Of a stretch of DNA of 64,000 nucleotides, positions 9,190 through 18,226 are shown piece by piece. Source of the stretch: G020344215 sp039586575. GTDB lineage: Bacteria > Gemmatimonadota > Gemmatimonadetes > Palauibacterales > KS3-K002. The stretch lies in contig JBDHKD010000010.1 of the NCBI GenBank assembly GCA_039586575.1, forward strand, positions 15,472 to 79,471. Direction: 5' to 3'. The notes beneath the pieces were generated by a model. The model ran no database searches. It worked only from the letters and a program-made list of their open reading frames with translations, and was not told where the DNA came from. A program made the translations under genes and the position numbers. How positions within the stretch are numbered: the first letter of the stretch is position 1; the number at the start of each line of letters is the position of its first letter.

Positions 9190-9897
9190 ATGTCGAACTC
9201 CGCGACGGCTCTGCTGACCGGTCAGACGCAGCAGCACTTGTGCTCGGGCGCCGATGCCGAGTTGCTCGGTGTGCGCCTGCACCGTGACGTTGTGAGTGCG
9301 TTCCTACAGTTGCAGGACGAAGCGCGCAGCGCCGGCTTCGATCTCCAGATCCTCTCAGGCTTTCGCAGCTTCGAGCAGCAGCTCTCGATCTGGAACCGCA
9401 AAGCGACCGGCAAGCTCGCCGTGCTCGACAGCGAGGCGGTGCCCTTGGACATCGAGCAGCTGAGCGAGGAGGAACTGGTCTTCGCGATCCTGCGTTGGTC
9501 CGCCCTGCCGGGCGCCTCACGGCACCATTGGGGTACCGATCTGGATGTCTACGACCTGGCTGCCCGGCCGGAAGGTTATGAGATCGAGCTCATACCGGAG
9601 GAAGTCGAGGCGGGCGGGATGTTCGGTCCCCTGCACGAGTGGCTGGACGGGAAGATCGCCGCCGACTCTGCGTTCGGTTTCTTTCGGCCCTACGACCAGG
9701 ACCGGCTGGGTGTGGCGCCGGAGCGCTGGCACCTGAGCCATGCGCCCGTCGCCTCGGCCTACGAGCGCCAGCTCACGACCGGCATCCTGCGAGAGACCAT
9801 CCAGCAGGCTGAGATCGAGCTCAAGGAAGTGGTGCTCGAGAATCTGGATGAGATCTATCGGCGCTTCGTAACCAACACGAAAAGGCCTCTCGCATGA
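9190..9897 (+). CDS. D-alanyl-D-alanine carboxypeptidase family M15 protein (VanY-like)
   Basis: A 235-residue zinc peptidase. The M15 signature SxHxxGxxxD is present as S110-R-H112-H-W-G115-T-D-L-D119, with zinc ligands H112 and D119. The E-x-W-H element is E178-R-W-H181. LSGFRSFEQQLSIW (~55-68) is the usual upstream block. No signal peptide is seen, so it may be cytoplasmic, which would suit processing of imported murein peptides better than trimming the sacculus. The GAGGAG directly abuts the ATG, so the true start could be different. The next gene overlaps its stop by 4 nt. Confidence 0.85.
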   Translation: MSNSATALLTGQTQQHLCSGADAELLGVRLHRDVVSAFLQLQDEARSAGFDLQILSGFRSFEQQLSIWNRKATGKLAVLDSEAVPLDIEQLSEEELVFAILRWSALPGASRHHWGTDLDVYDLAARPEGYEIELIPEEVEAGGMFGPLHEWLDGKIAADSAFGFFRPYDQDRLGVAPERWHLSHAPVASAYERQLTTGILRETIQQAEIELKEVVLENLDEIYRRFVTNTKRPLA

Positions 9898-10592
9898 ACC
9901 TCCGTCCTCGAGAAGAGCGCGGGACCATCCTCTGGGGTCCCGACAGGTACGGACGCTCTCACCTGGATATCCCGCTGGAGGTCTGGCACCCCAGTAGCCC
10001 CTGCAGACTCCTGATCTTCGCCGGCATCCACGGCGAAGAACCGGAGACGACGTTCGCTCTGTCTCGTGCCCTGCGCCACCTGGCCGAACCGTCCCCGCAC
10101 TGCGCGGTGGTCCTGGCCGCCAATCCCGACGGGCTGATCCGTGGAACGCGGGGAAATGCTCGCGGCGTCGATCTCAACCGCAATTTCCCGACAGGAGACT
10201 GGAAGCCGGACCGGGTGCCTCATCGCGCCACCATGGAAGAGCCGCGGGACGTCCTGTTGAGCCCGGGCCCGCAGCCCGCCTCCGAGCCCGAGACCCGGGC
10301 GCTCATCGGGCTGATCGACGAGCTAAGGCCGGAGACCGTGATTGCACTGCACGCCCCGCTGGCCTGCATCGACGACGCAAAACAAGGACCCCTGGCTCAG
10401 AGGCTGGCCCAGAGGACCGGCTTGCCCCTAGTGAAGGACGTCGGGTATCCAACGCCCGGCTCGTTCGGCACCTGGGGCGCCGAGCGGGGGATCGCGGTGA
10501 TCACCTACGAGTTTCCGCTCGCGTCCACAGACGCGTTGGTCCGCGAGCATGTCCCCGTATTGGTGGAATTGCTCAGCGACGCGGACCTGTGA
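9894..10592 (+). CDS. mpaA: murein peptide amidase A-like M14 carboxypeptidase
   Basis: A 232-residue M14-type zinc carboxypeptidase. Zinc ligands are H46 and E49 in GIHGEEPE and H153 in ALHAP; the catalytic glutamate is E206 in ITYEFP. The R-G-N-A-R-G-V-D-L-N-R-N-F-P block (86-99) is characteristic of MpaA, which cleaves the gamma-D-Glu-meso-DAP bond of the murein tripeptide in peptidoglycan recycling. The length fits MpaA (~240). It has no signal peptide, consistent with a cytoplasmic enzyme. The ATG overlaps the stop of the M15 gene (ATGA), so the two are coupled. A succinylglutamate-desuccinylase-like role is the main alternative. Confidence 0.8.
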   Translation: MNLRPREERGTILWGPDRYGRSHLDIPLEVWHPSSPCRLLIFAGIHGEEPETTFALSRALRHLAEPSPHCAVVLAANPDGLIRGTRGNARGVDLNRNFPTGDWKPDRVPHRATMEEPRDVLLSPGPQPASEPETRALIGLIDELRPETVIALHAPLACIDDAKQGPLAQRLAQRTGLPLVKDVGYPTPGSFGTWGAERGIAVITYEFPLASTDALVREHVPVLVELLSDADL

Positions 10593-10652
10593 GCAGCTTG
10601 CCCGTCTCGAGACCCTCTGTCGCTCGAAGCTCCGATTACCCGGGGATCTCTC

Positions 10653-11885
10653 ATGGTTCTTAACTACATCTGGATCGCGTTCTTTCTGATCGCTCTGGTC
10701 GTGGGGCTGGTTCGGCTGATCTTCCTCGGCGATACCGAGATCTTCACGACCATCGTTAACAGCACGTTCGAGATGGCCAGGCTCGGGTTCGAGATCTCGC
10801 TCGGCTTGACGGGAGTGCTCACGCTGTGGCTGGGTTTAATGAGGGTGGGAGAAAAGGGCGGCGCGATCGACATCCTGGCGCGGGTCGTGCGGCCGTTCTT
10901 TCACCGGCTGTTTCCGGAGGTGCCGCGGGACCATCCGGTTCATGGGTCGATGATCATGAACTTCGCCGCCAACATGCTCGGCCTCGACAATGCGGCGACG
11001 CCGCTCGGCCTCAAGGCCATGCAGGAGCTGCAGGAGCTCAACCCCAGCGAAGACACGGCCTCCAACGCCCAGATCATGTTCCTCGTCCTCAACACCTCGG
11101 GCCTGACGCTGATCCCCATCAGTATCATGGTCTACCGCGCCCAGATGGGGGCCGCCAATCCGTCCGATATCTTCCTTCCCATCCTCTTGACTACGTTCTT
11201 CTCGACCCTGGTCGGATTGATTGCGGTCGCCGTGGTTCAGCGGATCAACCTGTTCGACAGGGTGGTCATGGCCTACCTGGTCGGCCTGACCGGGGTCGTC
11301 GCCGCCACGATCCTCTACTTCACCCGGCTCCCCCAGGAGCAAATCGAGACGGTGTCTAACGTCGTCGCCAACGTGCTCCTGTTCGGGGTCATCGCCGGCT
11401 TCATATCGTTGGCCATGCTTCGCAAGGTCAACGTCTACGAGGCTTTCATCGAGGGAGCCAAAGAGGGATTTCCCGTCGTCATCAAGATCATTCCCTATCT
11501 GGTGGCCATTCTGGTCGCTATCGGCGTGTTCCGCGCCTCCGGGACCATGGACCTCCTGGTCGTGGGCATCGAGCGGGTGTTTGCCAGCTTCGGCATCAAC
11601 ACCGACTTCATCGGAGCCCTGCCGACAGCCCTGATGAAGCCGCTCAGCGGCAGCGGCGCCAGAGGGATGATGGTCGACGCCATGCAGACGTATGGGGCGG
11701 ACTCGTTCGTCGGCCGGCTGGCTTGCACCTTCCAAGGGGCCACCGATACGACGTTCTATATCATCGCCCTGTATTTTGGCTCGGTCGCCGTGAGAAAGAC
11801 ACGGCATGCCGTGACCTGTGGGCTACTTGCGGATTTGGCCGCAGTCGTTGCCGGCATCTTCATAGCGTATCTGTTCTTCCACTGA
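10653..11885 (+). CDS. SpmA/SpmB-type nucleoside-recognition (Gate) domain membrane protein
   Basis: A 410-residue polytopic membrane protein with about ten hydrophobic helices. It looks like a fusion of the SpmA and SpmB spore-maturation families. The first half holds MNFAANMLGLDNAATPLGLKAM (here split: MNFAANMLGLDNAA, then PLGLKAMQEL), and the second half holds ALMKPLSGSGARGMMVDAM and TFQGATDTTFYIIALYFG. Both belong to Gate (nucleoside recognition) domains. Fused SpmAB proteins are widespread in non-sporulating bacteria. It lies 60 nt after the MpaA-like gene, so it could be the transporter of the murein-peptide set; this is inference from position. Confidence 0.8.
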   Translation: MVLNYIWIAFFLIALVVGLVRLIFLGDTEIFTTIVNSTFEMARLGFEISLGLTGVLTLWLGLMRVGEKGGAIDILARVVRPFFHRLFPEVPRDHPVHGSMIMNFAANMLGLDNAATPLGLKAMQELQELNPSEDTASNAQIMFLVLNTSGLTLIPISIMVYRAQMGAANPSDIFLPILLTTFFSTLVGLIAVAVVQRINLFDRVVMAYLVGLTGVVAATILYFTRLPQEQIETVSNVVANVLLFGVIAGFISLAMLRKVNVYEAFIEGAKEGFPVVIKIIPYLVAILVAIGVFRASGTMDLLVVGIERVFASFGINTDFIGALPTALMKPLSGSGARGMMVDAMQTYGADSFVGRLACTFQGATDTTFYIIALYFGSVAVRKTRHAVTCGLLADLAAVVAGIFIAYLFFH

Positions 11886-11886
11886 A

Positions 11887-12171
11887 CGCCCTCGAGCCGA
11901 AGTTGTCCGAAACCCGCACGGCGAACAGGAGCCGGGGAGCTGCCACTCCGCTGAGGCGCTGCGGGCCTTGGGCGTGGGAGCGGTCGTCTGTCGCGGCCTG
12001 GGGCGACGAGCCTTCGGCCGGTTGCGCGACATGGGCCTTCCGGTGTTCGTGACCGAGGACGAGGACACGATGAGTGTCTTGGAAGCCTACCGGGCCGGCC
12101 GTCTGTCGCGACTGACATCGGAAAGGGCGTGCCACGGCGGGCGGCATCGTCACGGGGACTCGCACCGATGA
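11887..12171 (+). pseudogene. NifX/NifB-type Fe-Mo cofactor-binding domain, N-terminally truncated
   Basis: From the codon just after the Gate-protein stop, one frame runs ~94 residues with no start near its beginning. It reads EVVRNPHGEQEPGSCHSAE, ALGVGAVVCRGLGRRAF, then GLPVFVTEDEDTM and a His-rich end CHGGRHRHGDSHR. This is the C-terminal two thirds of the dinitrogenase iron-molybdenum cofactor biosynthesis domain family, whose members often end in a His/Gly tail. The first strand and start codon are missing. Its TGA overlaps the next frame's ATG (ATGA at 12168), a normal operon junction kept in the relic. A TTG at 11968 could in principle give a shorter product. Confidence 0.7.
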
Positions 12172-12494
12172 GAACGAAACCGCTGTCGGGCCTTCGCCTT
12201 GGTATCTTCGGCAAGGGAGGAGCTGGCAAGAACTTCGGCGTGCTGGTGCACGCAGGCTGGAGTAAGAAACGAGCGCTATTCTTCAACGTCCTTTCGGCGC
12301 TGTCGTTCCTGCTGGGCGGAATCGTGACGTACGCGGCGTCCTTTGAGGTCGACGTGACGTTTCTGCTCCCGCTTGCGGCTGGCAACTTCATCTACATCGC
12401 GGCGTCTGACCTGGTGCACAACCTCGAGAGGAGAGAGCGCAATGCGGCATGTGTCCAGCCTGCTTGCAGCACTGTTGATCCTGGGCGCCTGTAG
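12168..12494 (+). pseudogene. chimeric remnant: MinD/Mrp-type P-loop start fused to a ZIP metal-transporter end
   Basis: The frame starts MRTKPLSGLRLGIFGKGG, then AGK, which is the start and Walker A of a MinD/ArsA/CooC-type ATPase. After residue ~21 it switches abruptly to the C-terminal part of a ZIP-family metal transporter: NFGVLVHAGWSKKRALFF, then LLPLAAGNFIYIAASDLV. After about 12410 the similarity ends and the frame runs into the TPR gene. Neither parent is complete: the ATPase lacks everything after the P-loop, and the ZIP part lacks its first helices. This is an internal deletion that joined two genes in frame. MinD-like ATPases are common neighbours of NifX-like genes, so the left half is probably original. 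Confidence 0.65.
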
Positions 12495-14118
12495 CGGCCA
12501 GGAGCGTCCGGCCGAGGATATCGGTCTCTCTGCCGACGTCGGCGCGGCGACCCGTGTGTCCGATCTGTCCGGGTCACCCCTGGGAACCGTGCAGCTGGTC
12601 CACTCGTGCAGCGACAAGGCCACCGCCCATCTGGGACGAGGCCTGGCGCTGCTGCATAGCATGACCTACGAGGAGGCGGATGCCGCGTTCGCAGCGGCGG
12701 CCGAGGCCGATCCGGACTGCGCCATGGGCTACTGGGGCCAGGCGATGAGCTTCGTGCACCCGCTATGGTCGGACCCGCCCGACGAGGCCGAGTTCGAACG
12801 TGGGCTCGGCTTGCTGTTGCAGGCGCGAGCCCGAGCCAAGACCGACCGCGAGCTGGCATATGTGGAGGCCCTGGGGGGTTACTATAGCGCCGGCCGCGGC
12901 GACTCGGAGAGGCCCAATCTCGTCGCCTACGAGGAAGGCTGGCGCGCCTTCCACGAGCAGTATCCGGACGATCCTGAGGGGACGGTCTTTTTTGCGCTCG
13001 CCCAGCTCGGCACGGTCGACCCCGGTGACAAGACGTTCGCGAAGCAGCGGGCGGCGGGCGCGCTGGCGGAGAGCGTGTTGGCGGAGATACCCGACCACCC
13101 GGGTGCGCACCACTACGTCATCCACGCCTACGACAACCCGGCGCTCTCGGCGCTGGCCGTGGACGTAGCGCGGAGCTACGGGCAGATCGCACCCGAGATC
13201 CCACACGCCCTGCACATGCCGACCCACACCTTCACGCGGCTCGGCCTCTGGCAGGAGTCGATCGACTGGAACCGCCGATCGGCCGACGCGGCCTTGAAAC
13301 GCCCGGTCGGCGACCAGATCTCTCTCCATTACTTCCATGCGCTGGATTACCTGGCGTACGCGTACCTCCAGGGCGCCGAGGATCAGAGAGCCCAAGCGGT
13401 ACTGAAGGAGTTGGAGAGCGTGGAGCCGCCGTACCAGGCGCATCTCGCTAGCGCCTACACCTTCGCCGCCGTTCCCGCCCGCCTCGCCCTCGAGCGGCAT
13501 ATGTGGGAAGCGGCGGCGGATCTGGAGCCACGGCAGCCGAGCGCGTATCCGTGGGAGACGGCGGCTGCTATGGAGGCGATCACCTACTTCGCGCGGGCGC
13601 TGGGCGCGGCGCGTAGCGGCCGCTTCCAGCAGGGGCGAGCCGACCTCGAGACGCTGGCTGTACTCCAGGAACAGGTGGCCGCCAGGAACGCGTACTGGGG
13701 CGCCCAGGTCGAGATCCAGCGGCTAGCGGCGCTCGCCTGGTTGCAGTTCGAGGAGGGTTCCCGGGATCAGGCGCTTTCGACCATGCGCCGAGCCGCCGAG
13801 CTCGAGGCGGGCACGGAGAAGCACCCGGTGACACCGGGCGAAGTCTTGCCAGCGCGCGAGCTGCTGGGCGACATGCTGCTCGAGCGTGGACAACCGGCGG
13901 CGGCGCTCGTCGAGTACGAGGCGGCGCTCGATCGCAGCCCCAATCGGTTCAACGGCCTGTACGGCGCTGGCCGCGCCGCCGAGCTCAGCGGCGATGCGGA
14001 ACGAGCCACGCGCCACTACAGGACCTTGGTCGAGATATCGGCCAACGCCGATACCGATCGCGGGCGGCTCCAGCACGCGAAAGCGTACCTGGCGGGGCAG
14101 GGGAATCCCAGCGCGTAG
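12442..14118 (+). CDS. TPR-repeat lipoprotein
   Basis: A 558-residue protein. The ATG at 12442 follows a GAGAGGAGAGAG purine stretch. The N-terminus SLLAALLILGAC carries a lipobox with C18 as the likely lipidated residue. Helical repeats follow: FAAAAEADPDCAMGYWGQAM (~75-95), ALAQLGTV..., and C-terminal TPR units such as GQPAAALVEYEAALDRSPN and LYGAGRAAELSGDAE. A HHYVIHAYDNP segment and MPTHTFTRLGLW are typical of a widespread group of TPR proteins of unknown function. It probably acts as a periplasmic scaffold. Gene starts inside the tail of the upstream chimeric frame. Confidence 0.75.
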   Translation: MRHVSSLLAALLILGACSGQERPAEDIGLSADVGAATRVSDLSGSPLGTVQLVHSCSDKATAHLGRGLALLHSMTYEEADAAFAAAAEADPDCAMGYWGQAMSFVHPLWSDPPDEAEFERGLGLLLQARARAKTDRELAYVEALGGYYSAGRGDSERPNLVAYEEGWRAFHEQYPDDPEGTVFFALAQLGTVDPGDKTFAKQRAAGALAESVLAEIPDHPGAHHYVIHAYDNPALSALAVDVARSYGQIAPEIPHALHMPTHTFTRLGLWQESIDWNRRSADAALKRPVGDQISLHYFHALDYLAYAYLQGAEDQRAQAVLKELESVEPPYQAHLASAYTFAAVPARLALERHMWEAAADLEPRQPSAYPWETAAAMEAITYFARALGAARSGRFQQGRADLETLAVLQEQVAARNAYWGAQVEIQRLAALAWLQFEEGSRDQALSTMRRAAELEAGTEKHPVTPGEVLPARELLGDMLLERGQPAAALVEYEAALDRSPNRFNGLYGAGRAAELSGDAERATRHYRTLVEISANADTDRGRLQHAKAYLAGQGNPSA

Positions 14119-14251
14119 TGCCGTTGGTCTCGGGAGTAGGCTGGTCTCCGGGCCAGCGGTCGAGACGTGCCGGAGGCGGCTTCATTGATTAACTTGCTTG
14201 ACATTCCGGGAGAGAAGCCATAGCCAACGGATTCCCCCACGGTGGTCGACG

Positions 14252-15751
14252 GTGGACCTGCGGACTAAACTCGTCTTTACACTGGTAGCGGTCTCTCTGG
14301 TCAGCATGCTGGCGCTGGGTGCCCTGGCGTACACGACCGCCGGCGATCTGTTGACGAAGAAGACGCTACGCCAGCTGAACTCGCTGGCCGAGACCAAGAA
14401 GGAAGATCTGCACAAGGTCATTATGGGCTGGCAGGATCGCGTCGCCCTGATCGCCAGCCGGACCCAACTGCGGCTCAGCCTGCGTGACTACAACGAGACC
14501 CGGAACCCCGAACAGCAGGAGCAGGTAGCACGGATCCTCGCGGACGCGGTTGCATCATCGCGGGTTGTCGAGTCACTGGCGCTGTTCGACGCTGAAGGTG
14601 GCCTCCTCAGCTCGGCCGTCCGCGACGCCGAGCGTGAGCCGCCAACCGTGCCGGACTCACGGCTGCTGTGGGTCGGAGATACCATCGCCTTCCAAGGGGT
14701 TTTTCTCGCTGCCGATGACGAGCCGCGGGCCAGCTTCGTCGCCCCCTTGATTCTGGAGGGGCAGCGAATCGGCGTCCTACAGGTCTTGTTGGATGCCGAG
14801 GAACTGCTCGATGTGACCCAGAACTTCATCGGGCTCGGCGAGACGGGCGAGACGATGATCGTGCTGCACGACACGGCTGGAGTTACGCGGGTGCTGCACC
14901 CGGTGCGCCAGCGAGCGACCGAGAAGCCCGGCCCGGTTAGTCCTGAGGGGCCGAGCGACCCGGCCACCTGGGCGATCGAGGGTCGCGATACGGTGATCTC
15001 GAAGGGGCTCATCGACTATCGCGGCGAGCCGGTCTGGGCGGCCACCCGCTTCCTGCCCGAAGTGAATTGGGGCGTCGTGGTGAAGTTCGACGCGGCGGAG
15101 GAGCGGTCAGACATTGTGGAGTTCCGACGTCGGCTGATGCAGCTCGGCCTCTCGCTCTCGGCCTTTGCCATCCTGCTCGGGATCATCGTGGGTCTCCGGT
15201 TCGCGCGGCCGATCAAAGATCTGGCCGGCGTGGCGAATCGGATCCGCCTCGGCGAGCTGGGTGCTCGTGCTAAGGTGTCGAGTGAAGATGAGCTCGGACT
15301 CCTGGCACGGACGTTCAATCAGATGGCGGAGGAGCTGGAGCGGCAGATGACGCTGCTGCACGAGTTTCAGAAGTACTTCGAAGTATCACTCGACATGCTG
15401 TGCATCGCCGGGACGGACGCCTACTTCAAGCGTGTCAATCCTGCGTTCGAGCGGACGTTGGGTTGGCCGACCGACGAGCTGCTGAGCCGGCCTTTCCTGG
15501 ACTACGTGCACCCGGACGACCACGACAAGACCGTCCGCGAAATCGAGAAGTTGACCGAGGGCATCCCCACCGTCTCTTTTGAGAACCGCTACCGCTGCGC
15601 CGACGGCGGCTGGAAATGGCTGCTGTGGACGGCTCACCCCGAGCCGGATACGGGTTTGATCTACGCTATCGCTCGCGACATCACCGAGCTCAGGCAAGCG
15701 CAAGAGCGGTTGCGGGCCGTCGGCGAGCCCAAGTCCACCGATCGCGCCTAG
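14252..15751 (+). CDS. membrane sensor protein with Cache, HAMP and PAS domains, no output domain
   Basis: About 499 residues from the GTG at 14252; a TTG at 14198 would add 18 residues and neither start has a good ribosome site. The protein has a first membrane helix (LVFTLVAVSLVSMLALGALAY), an extracytoplasmic double-Cache-like region (~45-280), a second helix (~295-318), a HAMP linker (ARPIKDLAGVANRIRLGEL), and a PAS domain (FEVSLDMLCIAGTD through YAIARDITEL). It ends 25 residues after the PAS domain. Usual architectures continue into a histidine kinase or cyclase; here the exchanger gene follows after 2 nt. It may signal by partner contact or be a shortened kinase. Confidence 0.75.
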   Translation: MDLRTKLVFTLVAVSLVSMLALGALAYTTAGDLLTKKTLRQLNSLAETKKEDLHKVIMGWQDRVALIASRTQLRLSLRDYNETRNPEQQEQVARILADAVASSRVVESLALFDAEGGLLSSAVRDAEREPPTVPDSRLLWVGDTIAFQGVFLAADDEPRASFVAPLILEGQRIGVLQVLLDAEELLDVTQNFIGLGETGETMIVLHDTAGVTRVLHPVRQRATEKPGPVSPEGPSDPATWAIEGRDTVISKGLIDYRGEPVWAATRFLPEVNWGVVVKFDAAEERSDIVEFRRRLMQLGLSLSAFAILLGIIVGLRFARPIKDLAGVANRIRLGELGARAKVSSEDELGLLARTFNQMAEELERQMTLLHEFQKYFEVSLDMLCIAGTDAYFKRVNPAFERTLGWPTDELLSRPFLDYVHPDDHDKTVREIEKLTEGIPTVSFENRYRCADGGWKWLLWTAHPEPDTGLIYAIARDITELRQAQERLRAVGEPKSTDRA

Positions 15752-15753
15752 GC

Positions 15754-16707
15754 GTGGTCTACCTGCAACTCTTCGGTGGCCTGATCTACCTTCTCATGGG
15801 GGGTGACCTGCTGGTTCGCGGGGCGGTCGCGCTCGCGCGCCGTGCGCGAGTGTCGCCGGTGGCCATAGCCCTCAGCGTGGTCGCCTTCGGGACATCGCTG
15901 CCCGAGCTCGTGGTCACGCTTCATGCCGTGCTCGATGGCTATCCTGGCATCGCGGTCGGCAACGTCGTGGGCAGCAACATAGCGAACGCCCTGCTGGTCG
16001 TCGGTGCCCCGGCCATCCTCTACCCCCTCGCAATCACTGAAAGCACTACACGTCGCAACAGCGTCGTCATGTTCGGCGTCAGCGTGATGTTCGTGGCGCT
16101 TTGCTTCCTGGGCGATCTTGGCCGGCCCGCCGGTGTCGTCCTCCTGGTGAGTCTGGTGATCTTGGGAGGCCTCGTCGTCAGAGAGAGCGCCCGCGACCAG
16201 CGCCAGGCAGACCGCAGCTTACCGATGGAATGGGTTTTGGGGCTACCGTCCAGAACCTGGATGATCGTGCTCTTCCTCATCGCCGGCACGATCGGACTGC
16301 CCCTGGGGGCGGGCATGCTCGTCGAGGCGGCGGTGCAGGTCGCCGAGCAGCTGCGGATCTCCGATGCCGTCGTCGGGCTGACGATCGTGGCGTTGGGCAC
16401 CTCGCTGCCGGAGCTGGCGACGTGCGTGGTCGCGGCGCTGCGGCGCGAGTCGGGTGTCGCTCTTGGCACCGCGCTGGGGAGTAATGTCTTCAACATCGTG
16501 GCGATCATGGGATTAGCCGCTGTGGTGGCACCGGCCCCGATCCGGCTGTCGGCGAATTTTCTCTCCATGGACTTGCCCGTGATGCTGGGCGCCGCCTTGT
16601 TGCTGACGATCTTGGCTTGGCGCCGCCGGCCGATCGGTCGGCTGGCTGGTATGGTGTTGGTCTTGGGTTACTGCGCTTACTTGGCGGTGCTCTTCAGTTC
16701 CGCTTGA
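15754..16707 (+). CDS. calcium/sodium antiporter (CaCA family)
   Basis: A 317-residue membrane protein starting at GTG 15754, two bases after the preceding stop. Two inverted repeats carry the alpha motifs: FGTSLPELVVTL (with GNVVGSNIANALLV) in the first half and LGTSLPELATCV (with GTALGSNVFNIVAI) in the second. These are the cation-binding segments of the YrbG/CaCA exchanger family. About ten helices are predicted. The close spacing to the PAS/HAMP sensor suggests cotranscription, so its expression may be tied to that sensor. Confidence 0.9.
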   Translation: MVYLQLFGGLIYLLMGGDLLVRGAVALARRARVSPVAIALSVVAFGTSLPELVVTLHAVLDGYPGIAVGNVVGSNIANALLVVGAPAILYPLAITESTTRRNSVVMFGVSVMFVALCFLGDLGRPAGVVLLVSLVILGGLVVRESARDQRQADRSLPMEWVLGLPSRTWMIVLFLIAGTIGLPLGAGMLVEAAVQVAEQLRISDAVVGLTIVALGTSLPELATCVVAALRRESGVALGTALGSNVFNIVAIMGLAAVVAPAPIRLSANFLSMDLPVMLGAALLLTILAWRRRPIGRLAGMVLVLGYCAYLAVLFSSA

Positions 16708-16744
16708 CACGCCGCCCCTCGGACCGTAGCAGGCATGACGCGAG

Positions 16745-18226
16745 ATGACCTGCAATAGTCGCTCAACGACTCCGCTCCTTGCAGCGGTAGCGTTGGCCGC
16801 CTGGATGGGCGGCGCGCGAATTCCGGCGGATCCGCTGCGGCAACGCATCGTGGCGCCGCCCCGTCCAGTCTTGCCCATACCCACAGCACGCCAACTCGAG
16901 TGGCAGCGCGGGGAGTTGGCGATGTTTCTTCACTTCGGTCTCAACACGTTCGCGGATCGGGAGTGGGGGACGGGGGAAGAGGACCCCGACATCTTCGCGC
17001 CCGGCAACCTTGACGTACGGGGCTGGGCGCGCGTGGCAGGGGAGACCGGGTTCCGCACGTTGATCCTCACGGCCAAGCACCACGACGGTTTCGCGCTCTG
17101 GCCGAGTCGGTACACCGACCACTCGGTGCGGAGCAGCAGCTGGCGCCACGGTCGCGGCAACGTCGTGGGTGAGCTCGCCGCTGCCGCGCGCCGCGAGGGT
17201 ATCGGGCTCGGGCTCTACCTGTCGCCGTGGGACCGGCACGAGCCGACTTACGGCGACGAACAGGCCTACAATCAGTTTTACCTGGGTCAGCTGCGCGAGC
17301 TGCTCAGTGACTACGGGCCGCTGGCCGAGGTCTGGTTCGATGGAGCGAAGGGTCCCGAGGCACAGGACATGGAGTACGACTTCGCCGCCTACTGGGCGCT
17401 GGTACGCCAGCTCCAGCCCGGGGCCGTGATCTTCTCGGACGAGGGTCCGGACGTCCGTTGGATCGGCAACGAGCGCGGTGTCGCGGGGCCGACCAACTGG
17501 TCGCTGCTCGATCGTGCTAAGGTGAAGGTGGGGAACGCGGACCCGGCCTACCTGAACGCCGGCGACCCACAGGGGCCGGACTGGGTTCCGGGGGAATGCG
17601 ATGTCTCGCTACGCGCCGGGTGGTTCTGGCACGAGAGCGAGGAGCCGAAGTCGCTGGCCGAGTTAATCGAGATCTACTTCAACTCGGTGGGCCGGAACTG
17701 CGTGCTGCTGCTCAACGTGCCGCCGAACCGGGAGGGGCGCCTGGATTCGGAGGATGTAGCACGGCTGCGGGAGTTCCGCGCGTACCTCGATGCGATCTTC
17801 GGGCGCGACGCGGCAACCCGTCAGGTGGCCACCGCCTCCAACGTGCGCGGCCGGGCCCCCGAGTACGCCGGCGAGCGGGCACTGGATGGCGACCTCGAGA
17901 CGTACTGGGCGACCGACGATACAGTGCGGCGGGTGGCGCTCGAAATTGATTTGAACGTGACGGCACGCTTCAACGTGATCCGACTCCAGGAGCCGATCCA
18001 GCTCGGCCAGCGCGTGTCCGCCTATCGTCTTCAGGTCGAGCGCGAGGGTCGCTGGGAGACCGTGGTCAACGGCACGACGATCGGCCATAAGAAGCTCGAC
18101 CGGATAGACACGGTGACCGCACGGCGGGTCCGGCTGCTTATCGATGGGGCGCGCGCCTGCCCGCTCATCGCCGAAGTCGGTGTGCACTTCGATCCGGGAG
18201 TTCCAGGCGGGGCCGGGGCTAGGTAG
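16745..18226 (+). CDS. exported alpha-L-fucosidase-like GH29 protein with C-terminal F5/8 type C domain
   Basis: A 493-residue protein with a signal-like start (LLAAVALAAWMGGARI). The GH29 catalytic domain (~45-350) contains MFLHFGLNTFADREWG, LILTAKHHDGFALWPS and VWFDGAKG, in which D199 is the expected nucleophile. A discoidin-like F5/8C carbohydrate-binding domain (~360-485) follows. It hydrolyses fucosides or related glycans outside the cytoplasm if active. The acid/base residue of GH29 is poorly conserved and was not assigned. It converges on the PDZ-protein gene with an 8-nt overlap of the 3' ends. Confidence 0.85.
   Translation: MTCNSRSTTPLLAAVALAAWMGGARIPADPLRQRIVAPPRPVLPIPTARQLEWQRGELAMFLHFGLNTFADREWGTGEEDPDIFAPGNLDVRGWARVAGETGFRTLILTAKHHDGFALWPSRYTDHSVRSSSWRHGRGNVVGELAAAARREGIGLGLYLSPWDRHEPTYGDEQAYNQFYLGQLRELLSDYGPLAEVWFDGAKGPEAQDMEYDFAAYWALVRQLQPGAVIFSDEGPDVRWIGNERGVAGPTNWSLLDRAKVKVGNADPAYLNAGDPQGPDWVPGECDVSLRAGWFWHESEEPKSLAELIEIYFNSVGRNCVLLLNVPPNREGRLDSEDVARLREFRAYLDAIFGRDAATRQVATASNVRGRAPEYAGERALDGDLETYWATDDTVRRVALEIDLNVTARFNVIRLQEPIQLGQRVSAYRLQVEREGRWETVVNGTTIGHKKLDRIDTVTARRVRLLIDGARACPLIAEVGVHFDPGVPGGAGAR

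Noticed and set aside
11887..12171. NifX-like fragment as a sign of nitrogen fixation
   Set aside because: The domain family is broad and occurs in many non-diazotrophs, the gene is truncated, and no nif structural gene is present.
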